Shown: positions 50,201 through 59,604 of the stretch, one piece after another | Position numbering within the stretch: the first letter of the stretch is position 1 | How the letters are laid out: each line of letters starts with the position of its first letter | Origin: Limnoperna fortunei | Lineage: Eukaryota; Mollusca; Bivalvia; Mytilida; Modiolidae | Length of the DNA: 64,000 nucleotides | Assembly (NCBI GenBank): GCA_944474755.1 | Contig: OX104114.1 | Span: 83,376,623-83,440,622 of the forward strand | Direction of reading: 5' to 3' | Position numbers and translations under genes: made by a program | The notes under the pieces: generated by a model | Database searches by the model: none | Told to the model about the DNA's origin: nothing | What the model saw: the letters and a program-made list of their open reading frames with translations, nothing else

Positions 50201-53195
50201 AACCGGATCCCGCACGGGGCAAAATGATAAATGTAAGGTAGTTTGACACTGCAAAGGCTGACTTAAAAATAACGCTGGCTTTTAAAGCAAAATTTTAGAA
50301 ACATGTAGGCTATTACCTTTGGTAGAGCACTACATTTGTCTATTAATACGAGTTTTTTATTCTATTTAAGCAGATATGGACTCATTTCATTTTAGCGCGA
50401 ATTATCCTAAACGGAGATAAATCTTTGGAGTCGGTATAGGTCAGTTGCATTTATTTGTTGCAATTCCGCTGTATATGGAATATATAGGATCGCATTTCTG
50501 CGATTTACTTTTCCGTACGCGAATATACACCAATGTATTTGACTTAGAAACACCCAAGTATATGGGTTTTGTAAAGACGTCTCACTGACCATTAAAACTC
50601 CAGGAATAATACGTATAAGGATAAATGTCTTATGTTTATCCTAATTATCTTGTAAAATGCCGTATACACTGGTCTACGATGTGATACGAAAGATGAATAG
50701 GTTCTTACATACGTTTTGGGGAAAGATCGGGTTATCTAGAAGACGGTATGCCTTTTAGCGCGTGGAGCGCAGCGGAGCGAGCTAAAAGACATGAACAATT
50801 TGTATCACAAGAGGAAAATCACACGGGCTTTCCTAAAAGAGCATGAAAATATCTATTGCTTCTGTAAAAACCACTAACTTTCATATCGATATCTATATTT
50901 TGCCCATAACAGACTCGGTCGCATGAATGGATTGTCTATGTCCATCACCAATGTTAACAAACCGCAAAACCAGTTTTTACACACTTGTCGCGCGGTTTAA
51001 AATTAGAGAAATGGTTTCACAATTCGTAATAATCGCCTATCGCTTGATATCATCTTTCGCCGTATGCTCATTTATTATGTTGTAAAACTGAGATTAACTA
51101 AATGCATAATCTATAATTATCGGCAGTTTCCGAACTCGAGTAGCGTGATACGGAGAATCATCGCTAGTTTCTAAGTAAGTTCTTTTAGTAAACAACCTAA
51201 CGTTACAATGTTACAAACTTCCATAAATCGATGTTCGATGGATAATCTTTATTAAGTGTTTTACTGGCACTGGTTGTGGAATATCTTATATTATTGCATA
51301 TCAGTAAAAAATAAATACATTTGATGTGCTAACAACCGATAAGGGGACATAAAGAAATACAAGAAAAAAAAAGCAAGCGATCCGATTTTCTTAAATGGAC
51401 TGTTATCAGTTCATATCATAAAATCAGTACGCTTGCTAGGTTATACATTTTAGAGTTATTTCCCACTTTTTGCTTTCTTTTTTTAAAAGAATGGCTATAA
51501 ATAATCAACTAACTACTAAATAAAAATACTAGGTGTAGAGAAAACTTAACCTTTTATCAAACAAAAAAACACAGAAAAATAGAAAAAAATTACATCCACA
51601 AATTTAGCAATAGATTTACGAGTCTTCAATGAAATAAACAGAATAGTTAATGTTGCTTATGACAATATCACAAAATTTAAAGAGCCCTCGGTTCGTGATA
51701 CGGGCCCTTGGGCAGTCCAAATTGCGTAATATTGCCTACAGCAACATGAAGTACTCTGTTAACAGTCAATTATAGATGTATATTAGTTTTTTTATTTTAA
51801 TGTTTTCCCTGATTGAGGAAAATTAGCCATGCAATATTAACTTCTTTGCATTTAACTTGTATAATAATAAATAAAATTCAAACTATCTTATAGAGGGTAG
51901 TCTTTTCTGGAATAAGTGTACGTATATCACAATGTGTTTATATTTTTCGAAATATTTCAGGAAGTACAAATGGAAATAAAAGAACGATCGTTCTAGGTAA
52001 ATGATTGAAAATTAATTTTAAGCACATTTTAATCATTTATAAGTGACAAAGTTTAAAAAGCGAACAAGCATATAAACTGTTTATTATTTCAAATAAGATC
52101 AATAACAATCATGTTTCTAAGAATTTAAACATTTATTATATTATGCTGAAAGCGGAAAACAATATGGCCACTGTATATTACAATTTAGTATTTAAACTCT
52201 ATTATGGTGGATGAGCGATCCATGGGATAGATATTACATATTATTCCGGTCATAGACAGGGTATGTTATGTCACATTCAGGGCATAGTATTTATGGAATA
52301 CAAATCAGAAGCCGTTTCGAAGTATTAGCAAAGTTTATAAAAAAAAACCAATACAATTACATTTTTAAAAGGCGCGAAAACGTACTTTTTCTAAATGTTA
52401 ATCCTATAATATTCAAAACATAATTAAACTATAACCTTGGGTAAGCAGCATTAAGACATTTTCTCAAACTAATTCAGCTAATCTAGAGTTTACCTGCAGA
52501 CATAAATTTTTGTTATAGAAACATCATTGATACTGTTGCACATTGATAGTATATAGTTGTAAGGCATTCTTGGATTAATCACTGCAACCAGGTTTCAAAT
52601 GAATATTACGCCGATAAAACTATAAGACATTATATTTGGACTACAAAGTTTTTGACAATTTCTGCTTATTCAATATCAGTTCTTTTAACCGTTGTCTGTT
52701 ATGAGTATATATCTTCGCCATTCCAACACTATTTTCAGGTTAAAATATTGCTTAAAAATTCTTGTTAAACGTTCATTAATAAAACAGTTTTAACGTCTGT
52801 CTTAAGTTTTGCAATGCAGAATATGCTACATGCAAATTCTTGGACAAACACAACATACCGTGTATGTTTTTGTTCTTTTTACTTTAAAATATTTTAGACT
52901 AGAAATAACGGTTAAATACACCCTTATAACAATTTAAAAAATATTTTGACCACATGAAAAATAAAAAAGTAAAATAACTATGGAACGTACATTCTATTTA
53001 TAATTGTCAAGGAATGTACAACGGATCAATGATGTATACGTATAACGGATGGCTCCTTGTCAAATTACCTATAATGTGTAATATAAAATATGTGCAAACT
53101 CTTAAACATAACATATGATAAACTTCTATTTTACAGAAACATTTTGGATAGCCATATTCATCGAATTGCTGATCTTTGCACTTCTTCAAGTTTAA
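41260..53195 (+). CDS. YWTD-family gene C: single beta-propeller protein, one-nucleotide lesion at exon 3 end
   Basis: Exons: 41260-41326 (signal peptide MWILKVYLYFAICILNSQA), 42397-42414 (18 nt, GNVSCS), 43299-43475, 44632-44877, 45443-45555, 46053-46325, 51961-51996 (GSTNGNKRTIVL), 53137-53195 (ETFWIAIFIELLIFALLQV, stop TAA 53193-53195). YWTD-type strands: GSIYWSD, NHVYWIE, KWLYFAN, NRIYWTG, SYLYVAD. Splice sites are GT-AG throughout. Exon 3 is 177 nt, not 178 as in A and B: ATATCAG replaces ATATGCAG or ATATCCAG. Joined to exon 4, the frame meets TGA two codons on. All other exons are open, so the lesion may be recent, allelic or a sequence error. Exon 6 stays open 485 nt past its donor (separate entry). 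Intron 6 (5.6 kb) holds hairpin elements and the longest SINE-B. Confidence 0.75.
43071..43175 (+). repeat. Two-unit tandem repeat (53 bp) with palindromic core
   Basis: AATAACTAGTTATTTGTTCG, ACGTGCCAAAGCGCGCAAAA, TTTGAAAAGGGG recurs 53 bp later with a few changes (AATAACTAGTTATTTATCCG, GCGCGCCAAATTTAAAAGG). AATAACTAGTTATT is a perfect 14-bp palindrome in both units. It lies 120 bp before gene C exon 3. Confidence 0.75.
43520..43960 (+). repeat. Degenerate repeats in intron 3 of gene C
   Basis: Counterpart of 30570-31050 in gene B; the shared motifs are listed there. TAAAGGTCAAGAACACATGA and CACAAGTGATCATTAAATCA are the clearest. Confidence 0.45.
45640..45800 (+). repeat. Mussel CGCGTTTCGTCT-type repeat in intron 5 of gene C
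   Basis: ACCAAGACAAGCGTTTTGTC, TGACGAAGATTCATCAGAGG and CGCTCCAACCAACATATCGA have the block order of 55000-55070. It is absent from intron 5 of gene B, so the insertion came after the gene duplication or was lost in B. Confidence 0.5.
46326..46810 (+). CDS. Open extension of gene C exon 6: possible alternative C-terminus
   Basis: From the exon 6 donor (46325/46326) the propeller frame continues without a stop for 161 codons to TGA at 46808-46810. It passes GILILTKLDKTR, then a basic/Ser stretch, then a hydrophobic run LALHLCLILFFINVF (about 46520-46565), then KEIRCCSVRRFQQI and a polar tail. This could give a protein with a membrane helix and a cytoplasmic tail instead of the exon 7-8 end. 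In gene B the same read-through stops after 21 codons (33305-33307), and most of this stretch has no counterpart there. Against coding: no paralogue supports it and no domain is recognised. A long open frame in AT-rich DNA is unexpected but possible. Confidence 0.35.
46930..47905 (+). repeat. Segment in intron 6 of gene C duplicated from or to 22640-23180
   Basis: AATCCTTCGGGTGATGTCAT, CTGCAGTTAAGGCGGGAAAA, ATTCCCGTAGCAAAAGTCAA, ACAGAGGCATAGTATAAAAC and AAATGCAAGCAAAACAAG match 22640-23180 in order. This copy carries extra sequence at about 47470-47845. Confidence 0.7.
47470..47845. mobile_element. Insertion containing a 143-bp near-perfect hairpin (MITE-like)
   Basis: Relative to the empty paralogous site near 23110, about 375 bp are inserted. 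The right part, 47688-47830, is a long hairpin: TTAACTACACAAAATATTTT, CTCCATCGAGGGATAACAAA, ATTTCCG on the left is answered by CGGAAATTTTGTTATCCCTC, GATGGAGAAAATATTTTTTG, TAGTTAA on the right, with a short centre around CCGCTACGCGG. The left part (TTTTGATTGGCTGGAAAATA, TTTGACGTCATATATTAC) is not inverted. A-rich direct repeats (AATAA) at the edges could be a target-site duplication. There is no transposase. Confidence 0.65.
48292..48970. mobile_element. 679-bp fold-back element with arms of about 285 bp
   Basis: The left arm starts TCAGTATTCATTTTAAACAA and the right arm ends with its complement, TGAATACTGA at 48961-48970. Arms of about 285 bp (48292-48575 and 48688-48970) pair almost throughout: GAACGAACCGGACCAAAAGG against CCTTTTGGTCCGGTTCGTTC, GATATAGTCCGAGAATCCTC against GAGGATTCTCGGACTATATC, TATAATCAATATACCTTCAA against TTGAAGGTATATTGATTATA. 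The spacer is about 110 bp. A frame at 48798-49079 is only the right arm read through. A non-autonomous DNA element is likely; no transposase or clear target duplication is seen. Confidence 0.85.
49716..50220 (-). mobile_element. SINE-B family, longest copy
   Basis: On the minus strand: a 5' head TGCCCCGTGCGGGATCCGGT, TGGCCAAAAGAATAGACCGC, then GTTGTCAGGCCAAAATACGG, ATGCCACGTTCCTCGCACGT, TAAAGAACGCTGCTG, TGCCAGTGGCAATC, CTGAATATAGCTGAAATAAT, GGGCGTTAAACACC and a tail of AATCAATCAATC. The body aligns with the other SINE-B copies; the 5' head of about 110 bp is seen only here. No clear A/B box was found, so the origin of the head is open. It lies in intron 6 of gene C. Confidence 0.8.
50752..50789. 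repeat. GC-rich hairpin in AT-rich surroundings
   Basis: CTTTTAGCGCGTGGAGCGCA continues to GCGAGCTAAAAG: an 8-bp stem (CTTTTAGC/GCTAAAAG) around repeated GAGCG/GCGC units. An (A)GCGCAGCGGGG motif also occurs at about 23139. No function is inferred. Confidence 0.4.
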
Positions 53196-53454
53196 CAGAA
53201 CGTTTTCGGATATATTAAATGTGGATCATATACAATCATATTACTGACACTTTCATATGAAAAAGACAACTTTACTTACGACTAAAAGCATTTTTTAAAT
53301 CTATGATATAGTGAGTTCCACAATATCATTTTTTTACATAATTAGTTGTATATATACATATGTTCAGATACAACAGCTGAAAAATCTGTTCGTTGTGTTC
53401 CAGTATGCCTGTACTGAGGTATAGATGACAACGGCCTCTTAATTATTTGCGTAT
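53196..53454. other. 3' flank of gene C
   Basis: ATTAAA at 53214-53219 is the only poly(A)-like signal near the stop. The flank matches gene B's until about 53420. Confidence 0.4.
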
Positions 53455-53915
53455 TGGGGAAACTATTGACCTTTTTTGCTCTGACTCGGGCACCAAGTTT
53501 CGTTGAGTAATGGACCACCCCTCAAAACGAGCGAAATCATTTCACTAATATCACATTAAATTTTCGGGGTGTCATGTCAGATAAAATTTTTTGCGAATTT
53601 AGAAAAACAAAAGGGTATTCAAGGAAACTCACAAACACCCATAAAATAGTCCAGAAATAGGCTTTGCACAATCAGCTGAAAAATATCCAATACATTTAAC
53701 AAACTATATAAATAAATTTATTGATCAATTCTGTATGAAATTGCTTTTTAAATGCAGCTCTAATATCTAAATTCCATTGAATAATAAATCCACTGTCCAT
53801 GCTACAGCTCGGTGCATCCAAATATCAAAATAAGAAATAATGTCCTCTCCCTCAGTCAAAGGTCATTTACAGAGCCGTTGTCAAATTGAAAAACAAAATT
53901 TTCAATTTTCACACA
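53455..53915 (-). repeat. 430-bp interspersed repeat R2, copy 2
   Basis: Inverse of 18085-18515: CCCCTCAAAACGAGCGAAAT, GGGGTGTCATGTCAGATAAA, AACACCCATAAAATAGTCCA, AATAATAAATCCACTG and CATTTACAGAGCCGTTGTCA. It begins 260 bp after the end of gene C. Confidence 0.7.
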
Positions 53916-54999
53916 TTTTACTGTTTTTAATTTTTTGTTCCTCATATTACGATCAAATCTACAAAGTTTCATCTTATTCCGGAATAAAATAAAGCCGTTT
54001 CAACCTGTTTTATGAACAAACTTTAACCCCTTCAATTGTTCAACTCAACACTTGATTTAAAAAAAAATCAACAATTTTCATGTGTCATTATATCTCCCTA
54101 TATATATGTCATAATAAACCATTGGAAGGCTATATCTTTAAATAATATCAATACTGAATTCCAAAGTTATAAAATGTTTCCCTTTTTAAGAAGAAAAATG
54201 GGGACATTACTTATCTTTTAGAACAAATTTTTACATTTACTTTCTAATTTTTGTATTAATTGCACAATCAACAATAAACAATAAACAGTACTCAATATAT
54301 AAATAAAATAATTATGGTTCAAAAATGGGTGTACATTTGTATTTACCAAAATTCAACTGATTATTAATAAGTTCATAGCAATATATCCAAAGAAGTTTCT
54401 TAAAAAAGAGATTTACACAGCCAGGAGTTTTGAAGTACCCTTTATGAGATCATGCAAACTGTGACGTCATAATGCTATGATGTTGTAATCATATATTGTA
54501 AACAAGTAAACATCAATACAAGAATTTGAAATAAATGGTGAAAACAAAAAAAACATGTTTTTTTAAAATTAGTAACCGAATGCATTTATTGTGTACAAGG
54601 TCCATGGTTACCAAATGAAACCACCCCACCTACTTATGTCACTTATATATATAAAAGTCTAAAGAGTCTACCAACCAGCAAGCTTATTAAGTATCGGATC
54701 GACAAACATGACGATACAGCATAAACAAAAAATAATATACAAGTCTAGAAGATTATGCAACGATACAAATGCGGTGTTTCTTGTCAAAAATTTAGACAAA
54801 GACTGACCAACGAATGGCCTTAGTCATTGAATGTCAATATAAATAAATGACGTAAACCGGTCATAACATATTGATCTTAAACTTTCTCTTTTCCAACTTA
54901 ACCCAAAATAGTTGCTTCCCAAGTCCGCCAGCCGCGGACGTGCCGTGCTGTTACTTGGCTTTGCTCAAATATTCCAACAAGATGTAATCAAAATTACCA
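53916..54999. other. No gene seen
   Basis: AT-rich with short frames only. 54660-54960 (CCAACCAGCAAGCTTATTAA, GCCGCGGACGTGCCG) is less AT-rich and may be an unrecognised repeat. Confidence 0.3.
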
Positions 55000-55070
55000 A
55001 GGTGACAAATTCTTTACGCCAGACGCGCGTTTCGTCTACCTAAGACTCATCAGTGGCGTTTAACTCTAAA
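55000..55070 (+). repeat. Mussel CGCGTTTCGTCT-type repeat, best copy
   Basis: ACCAAGGTGACAAATTCTTT, ACGCCAGACGCGCGTTTCGT and CTAAGACTCATCAGTGGCG form the clearest copy of the family, also seen at 733, 39600 (inverse) and 45700. Confidence 0.65.
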
Positions 55071-55390
55071 TGCTTAAAGTATTTTTTCATTCGGTGATGG
55101 AATAATATAAGTCCACTGGAATCGTGTAAAAACATAATACAGGTAGTTCGAAATATTATATAAAAGTCTAAATATGCGCATATCCTGGCTTATTCCATCT
55201 ACATGTGCACCCCCGGACCCCCCCCCCCCCACCAACCCACACAATCAATGTTTAAACTATCTTTGTAATCTCAGGAAGACATTTCTGTGATTGTATTTCT
55301 TAAATAGGAATCAGATTATTATCTTCTAATTTTGTTCTTTAAATATGGGTCAATTTCATATATTTACAATAAAAGCTTCATTATGAAACA

Positions 55391-56690
55391 TTTGAAACAT
55401 TTTATTTCACTAAAGGCCTCACATGAGGCATGATAGTACATGTAACAATAAAACTGATATAATGCATGAACAAACATATTTACAAGATACAATATTTAGT
55501 GGGAAGGTAAATATTATTTACAAATTACATTTTTACAGAATTTAGCTAAGCCAATAAGAACATAATGATCACTTGTATTCATTAGCTCAAAGAAACTATT
55601 TGTATTTTTTGTATTACATAGGTTAAAAGGTAAAAATTTCTGACGTTCATTAGTAAAGAAGGTACAATTGAAAATATAATGGAATTCATCACCTAGCTCT
55701 TCTCTGTTGCATAAATAACATAGTCTTTCTGATCTATCTATACTATAAAATCTGCCACATTCAATAGGCAATCTATGACTGCCACATTTAATTTTACATA
55801 GGCTAATTCTTAAATCTAAAGGTAACACAGTTAGATAGTTCTCAAATCCGAATTCTGCTGTAAACATTCAGTCAATGCATTTTTAACAAAATTTAACCAT
55901 TTTGAATGATATATATCACCAGAGTCTAGTTTGTACAACATGTCATACAATGTACGAGATATTTTTTCTTGTTTCCAGTAACAATACTTTTCCAAAAACC
56001 AACCATTCTTGCCTTGATATTAACAGACATTGGTTCTCTACCAAGTTCACCATATACAATGCAATTAGGTGTACATTTTTTAACTTTTAATATATATTTA
56101 CAGAATTCTAATTGTAGGGTTTCGACAATATTATTATTTTCATAACCCCATACTTCAGCACAATATAGCAATATAGGGGTAACCATAGCATCGAATAATT
56201 GCAATAAGATATCAATTGGCAAAAACAATTTTCTAGCTTTACGTAATACATAAAACATTGCTTTACGAGCCTGTTGCACAAGTCTGGCTTTATAAACATG
56301 AAATGTACCCTTTCAAGAAAATACAATGCCTAAGTATTGAAATTCGTTAATAACAGAGAGACGTTCATTATTGTACAGAAAATGACAATTTTCAGTCCGA
56401 CGACTTTTTGAAAATATAACAACATTGGTTTTAGTAGTATTTACCTTAAAATTCCAAGTTTCACAGTATAAGTACATTGCATTTAATGCTGATTGCAATT
56501 TGCAGCAGACTCAGCAAAAATTACAGTGTCGTCTGCATATCATAAAAGGTACAATTTGAAGTATACTTCAATATCATCATTGTCAAATAATAAATGTGAC
56601 ATATTATAAACATCTTTCAAACCATTATAAGCATGAGACATAAAATCAGTCAAGTCATTGAGAAAAATAGAAAATAATAAGGGTGACAAA
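55391..56690 (-). mobile_element. LINE 3'-end tandem unit T1 (outermost, internally deleted)
   Basis: Read on the minus strand, it starts inside the reverse transcriptase at NLSPLLFSIFLNDL and ends with the 3' UTR. It is a copy of the parent LINE's 3' part, about 1.31 kb, short because about 145 bp are missing near 55868. It keeps the TGA after GIVFS (56313-56315) and the short A-run frameshift (plus strand ATATTTTTTCTTG, about 55960). It shares with T2 the loss of one base in the ATTTGCAGC stretch (about 56499; the parent has ATTCTGCAGC). The outer 3' end reads on as GTTTCATAATGAAGC instead of into another unit. Confidence 0.9.
55416..55429 (-). other. Hairpin in the LINE 3' UTR
   Basis: GCCTCATGTGAGGC on the minus strand: a 5-bp stem and a 4-nt loop, about 30 nt before the element's 3' end and just upstream of AATAAA. 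It recurs unchanged in each unit (about 56724, 58177, 59638). LINE reverse transcriptases of the L2/CR1 type are known to recognise 3' hairpins; a role here is inference. Confidence 0.5.
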
Positions 56691-58143
56691 TTTGAAACAT
56701 TTGAAACATTTTATTTCACTAAAGGCCTCACATGAGGCATGATAGTACATGTAATAATAAAACTGATATAATGCATGAACAAACATATTTACAAGATACA
56801 ATATTTAGTGGGAAGTTAAATATTATTTAAAAATTGACATTACAATTTTACAGAATTTAGCTAAGCCAATAAGAACATAATGATCACTTGTATTCATTTG
56901 CTCAAAGAAACTATTTGTATTTTTTGTATTACATAGGTTAAAAGGTAAAAATTTCTGACTTTCATTAGTAAAGAAGGTACAATTGAAAATATAATGGAAT
57001 TCATCACCTAGCTCTTCTCTGTTGCATAAATACATGTAACATAGTCTTTCTGATCTATCTATACTATAAAATCTGCCACATTCAATAGGCAATCTATGAC
57101 TGCCACATCTAAATTTACATAGGTTAATTCTTAAATCTAAAGGTAACACAGTTAGATAGTTCTCAAATCCGAATTCTGCTGTAAACATCCTATAGTTTAA
57201 ACATTTAGTTGAGTTAAATATCTGAAGTTTCCAATCATTAACAAATAACTGTTTAACATTTTTAGATAAATTACTATTAGTGTCAACATATTGATTATTA
57301 CAAATATCAATAAAGCCACATTCAGTCAATGCATTTTTAACAAAATTAAACATTTTGAATGATATATATCACCAGAGTCTAGTTTGTACAACATGTCATA
57401 CAATGTACGAGATATTTTTTCTTGTTTCCAGTAACAATACTTTTCCAAAAACAAACCATTCTTGCCTTGATATTAACAGACATTGGTTCTCTACCAAGTC
57501 CACCATATACAATGCAATTAGGTGTACATTTTTTAACTTTTAATATATATTTACAGAATTCTAATTGTAGGGTTTCGACAATATTATTATTTTCATAACC
57601 CCATACTTCAGCACAATATAGCAATATAGGGGTAACCATAGCATCGAATAATTGCAATAAGATATCAATTGGCAAAAACAATTTTCTAGCTTTACGTAAT
57701 ACATAAAACATTGCTTTACGAGCCTGTTGCACAAGTCTGGCTTTATAAACATGAAATGTACCCTTTCAAGAAAATACAATGCCTAAGTATTGAAATTCGT
57801 TAATAACAGAGAGACGTTCATTATTGTACAGAAAATGACAATTTTCAGTCCGACGACTTTTTGAAAATATAACAACATTGGTTTTAGTAGTATTTACCTT
57901 AAAATTCCAAGTTTCACAGTATAAGTACATTGCATTTAATGCTGATTGCAATTTGCAGCAGACTCAGCAAAAATTACAGTGTCGTCTGCATATGATAAAA
58001 GGTACAATTTGAAGTATACTTCAATATCATCATTGTCAAATAATAAATGTGACATATTATAAACATCTTTCAAACCATTATAAGCATGAGACATAAAATC
58101 AGTCAAGTCATTGAGAAAAATAGAAAATAATAAGGGTGACAAA
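56691..58143 (-). mobile_element. LINE 3'-end tandem unit T2
   Basis: 1453 bp with the same 5' start (junction TTTCAAA/TTTGTCACCC) and 3' end as the other units. Fragments: RT YLLSYADDTVIFAES, thumb region LYCAEVWGYENNN, C-terminal zinc-binding part. Private changes are a 6-bp insertion at about 57033 and a 12-bp loss near 57252. It shares the ATTTGCAGC one-base loss with T1. Confidence 0.9.
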
Positions 58144-59604
58144 TTTGAAACATTTGAAACATTTTATTTCACTAAAGGCCTCACATGAGGCATGATAGTA
58201 CATGTAATAATAAAACTGATATAATGCATGAACAAACATATTTACAAGAAACAATATTTAGTGGGAAGGTAAATATTATTTAAAAATTGACATTACAATT
58301 TTACAGAATTTAGCTAAGCCAATAAGAACATAATGATCACTTGTATTCATTTGCTCAAAGAAACTATTTGTATTTTTTGTATTACATAGGTTAAAAGGTA
58401 AAAATTTCTGACTTTCATTAGTAAAGAAGGTACAATTGAAAATATAATGGAATTCATCACCTAGCTCTTCTCTGTTGCATAAATAACATAGTCTTTCTGA
58501 TCTATCCATACTATAAAATCTGCCACATTCAATAGGCAATCTATGACTGCCACATCTTAATTTACATAGGTTAATTCTTAAATCTAAAGGTAACACAGTT
58601 AGATAGTTCTCAAATCCGAATTCTGCTGTAAACATCCTATAGTTTAAACACTTAGTTGAGTTAAATATCTGAAGTTTCCAATCATTAACAAATAAAGTAT
58701 GATAATACTGTTTAACATTTTTAGATAAATTACTATTAGTGTCAACATATTGATTATTCGAAATATCAATAAAGCCACATTCAGTCAATGCATTTTTAAC
58801 AAAATTTAACCATTTTGAATGATATATATCACCAGAGTCTAGTTTGCACAACATGTCATACAATGTACGAGATATTTTTTCTTGTTTCCAGTAACAATAC
58901 TTTTCCAAAAACCAACCATTCTTGCCTTGATATTAACAGACATTGGTTCTCTAACAAGTTCACCATATACAATGCAATTAGGTGTACATTTTTTAACTTT
59001 TAATATATATTTACAGAATTCTAATTGTAGGGTTTCGACAATATTATTATTTTCATAACCCCATACTTCAGCACAATATAGCAATATAGGGGTAACCATA
59101 GCATCGAATAATTGCAATAATATATCAATTGGCAAAAACAATTTTCTAGCTTTACGTAATACATAAAACATTGCTTTACGAGCCTGTTGCACAAGTCTGG
59201 CTTTATTAACATGAAATGTACCCTTTCAAGAAAATACAATGCCTAAGTATTGAAATTCGTTAATAACAGAGAGACGTTCATTATTGTACAGAAAATGACA
59301 ATTTTCAGTCCGACGACTTTTTGAAAATATAACAACATTGGTTTTAGTAGTATTTACCTTAAGATTCCAAGTTTCACAGTATAAGTACATTGCATTTAAT
59401 GCTGATTGCAATTCTGCAGCAGACTCAGCAAAAATTACAGTGTCGTCTGCATATGATAAAAGGTACAATTTGAAGTATACTTCAATATCATCATTGTCAA
59501 ATAATAAATGTGACATATTATAAACATCTTTCAAACCATTATAAGCATGAGACATAAAATCAGTCAAGTCATTGAGAAAAATAGAAAATAATAAGGGTGA
59601 CAAA
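58144..59604 (-). mobile_element. LINE 3'-end tandem unit T3
   Basis: 1461 bp, closest to the parent: it keeps ATTCTGCAGC, so RT motif C (LSYADDTVIFAES) and the following AAELQSALN are in one frame (59603-59226). It keeps the TGA at 59226-59228 and the A-run frameshift. The C-terminal part (58908-58276) includes CYLCNREELGDEFHYIFNC, a C-x2-C...H-x4-C finger. Confidence 0.9.

Noticed and set aside
54036..54221. Short frame after R2 copy 2
   Set aside because: AT-rich, no paralogue, no motif.
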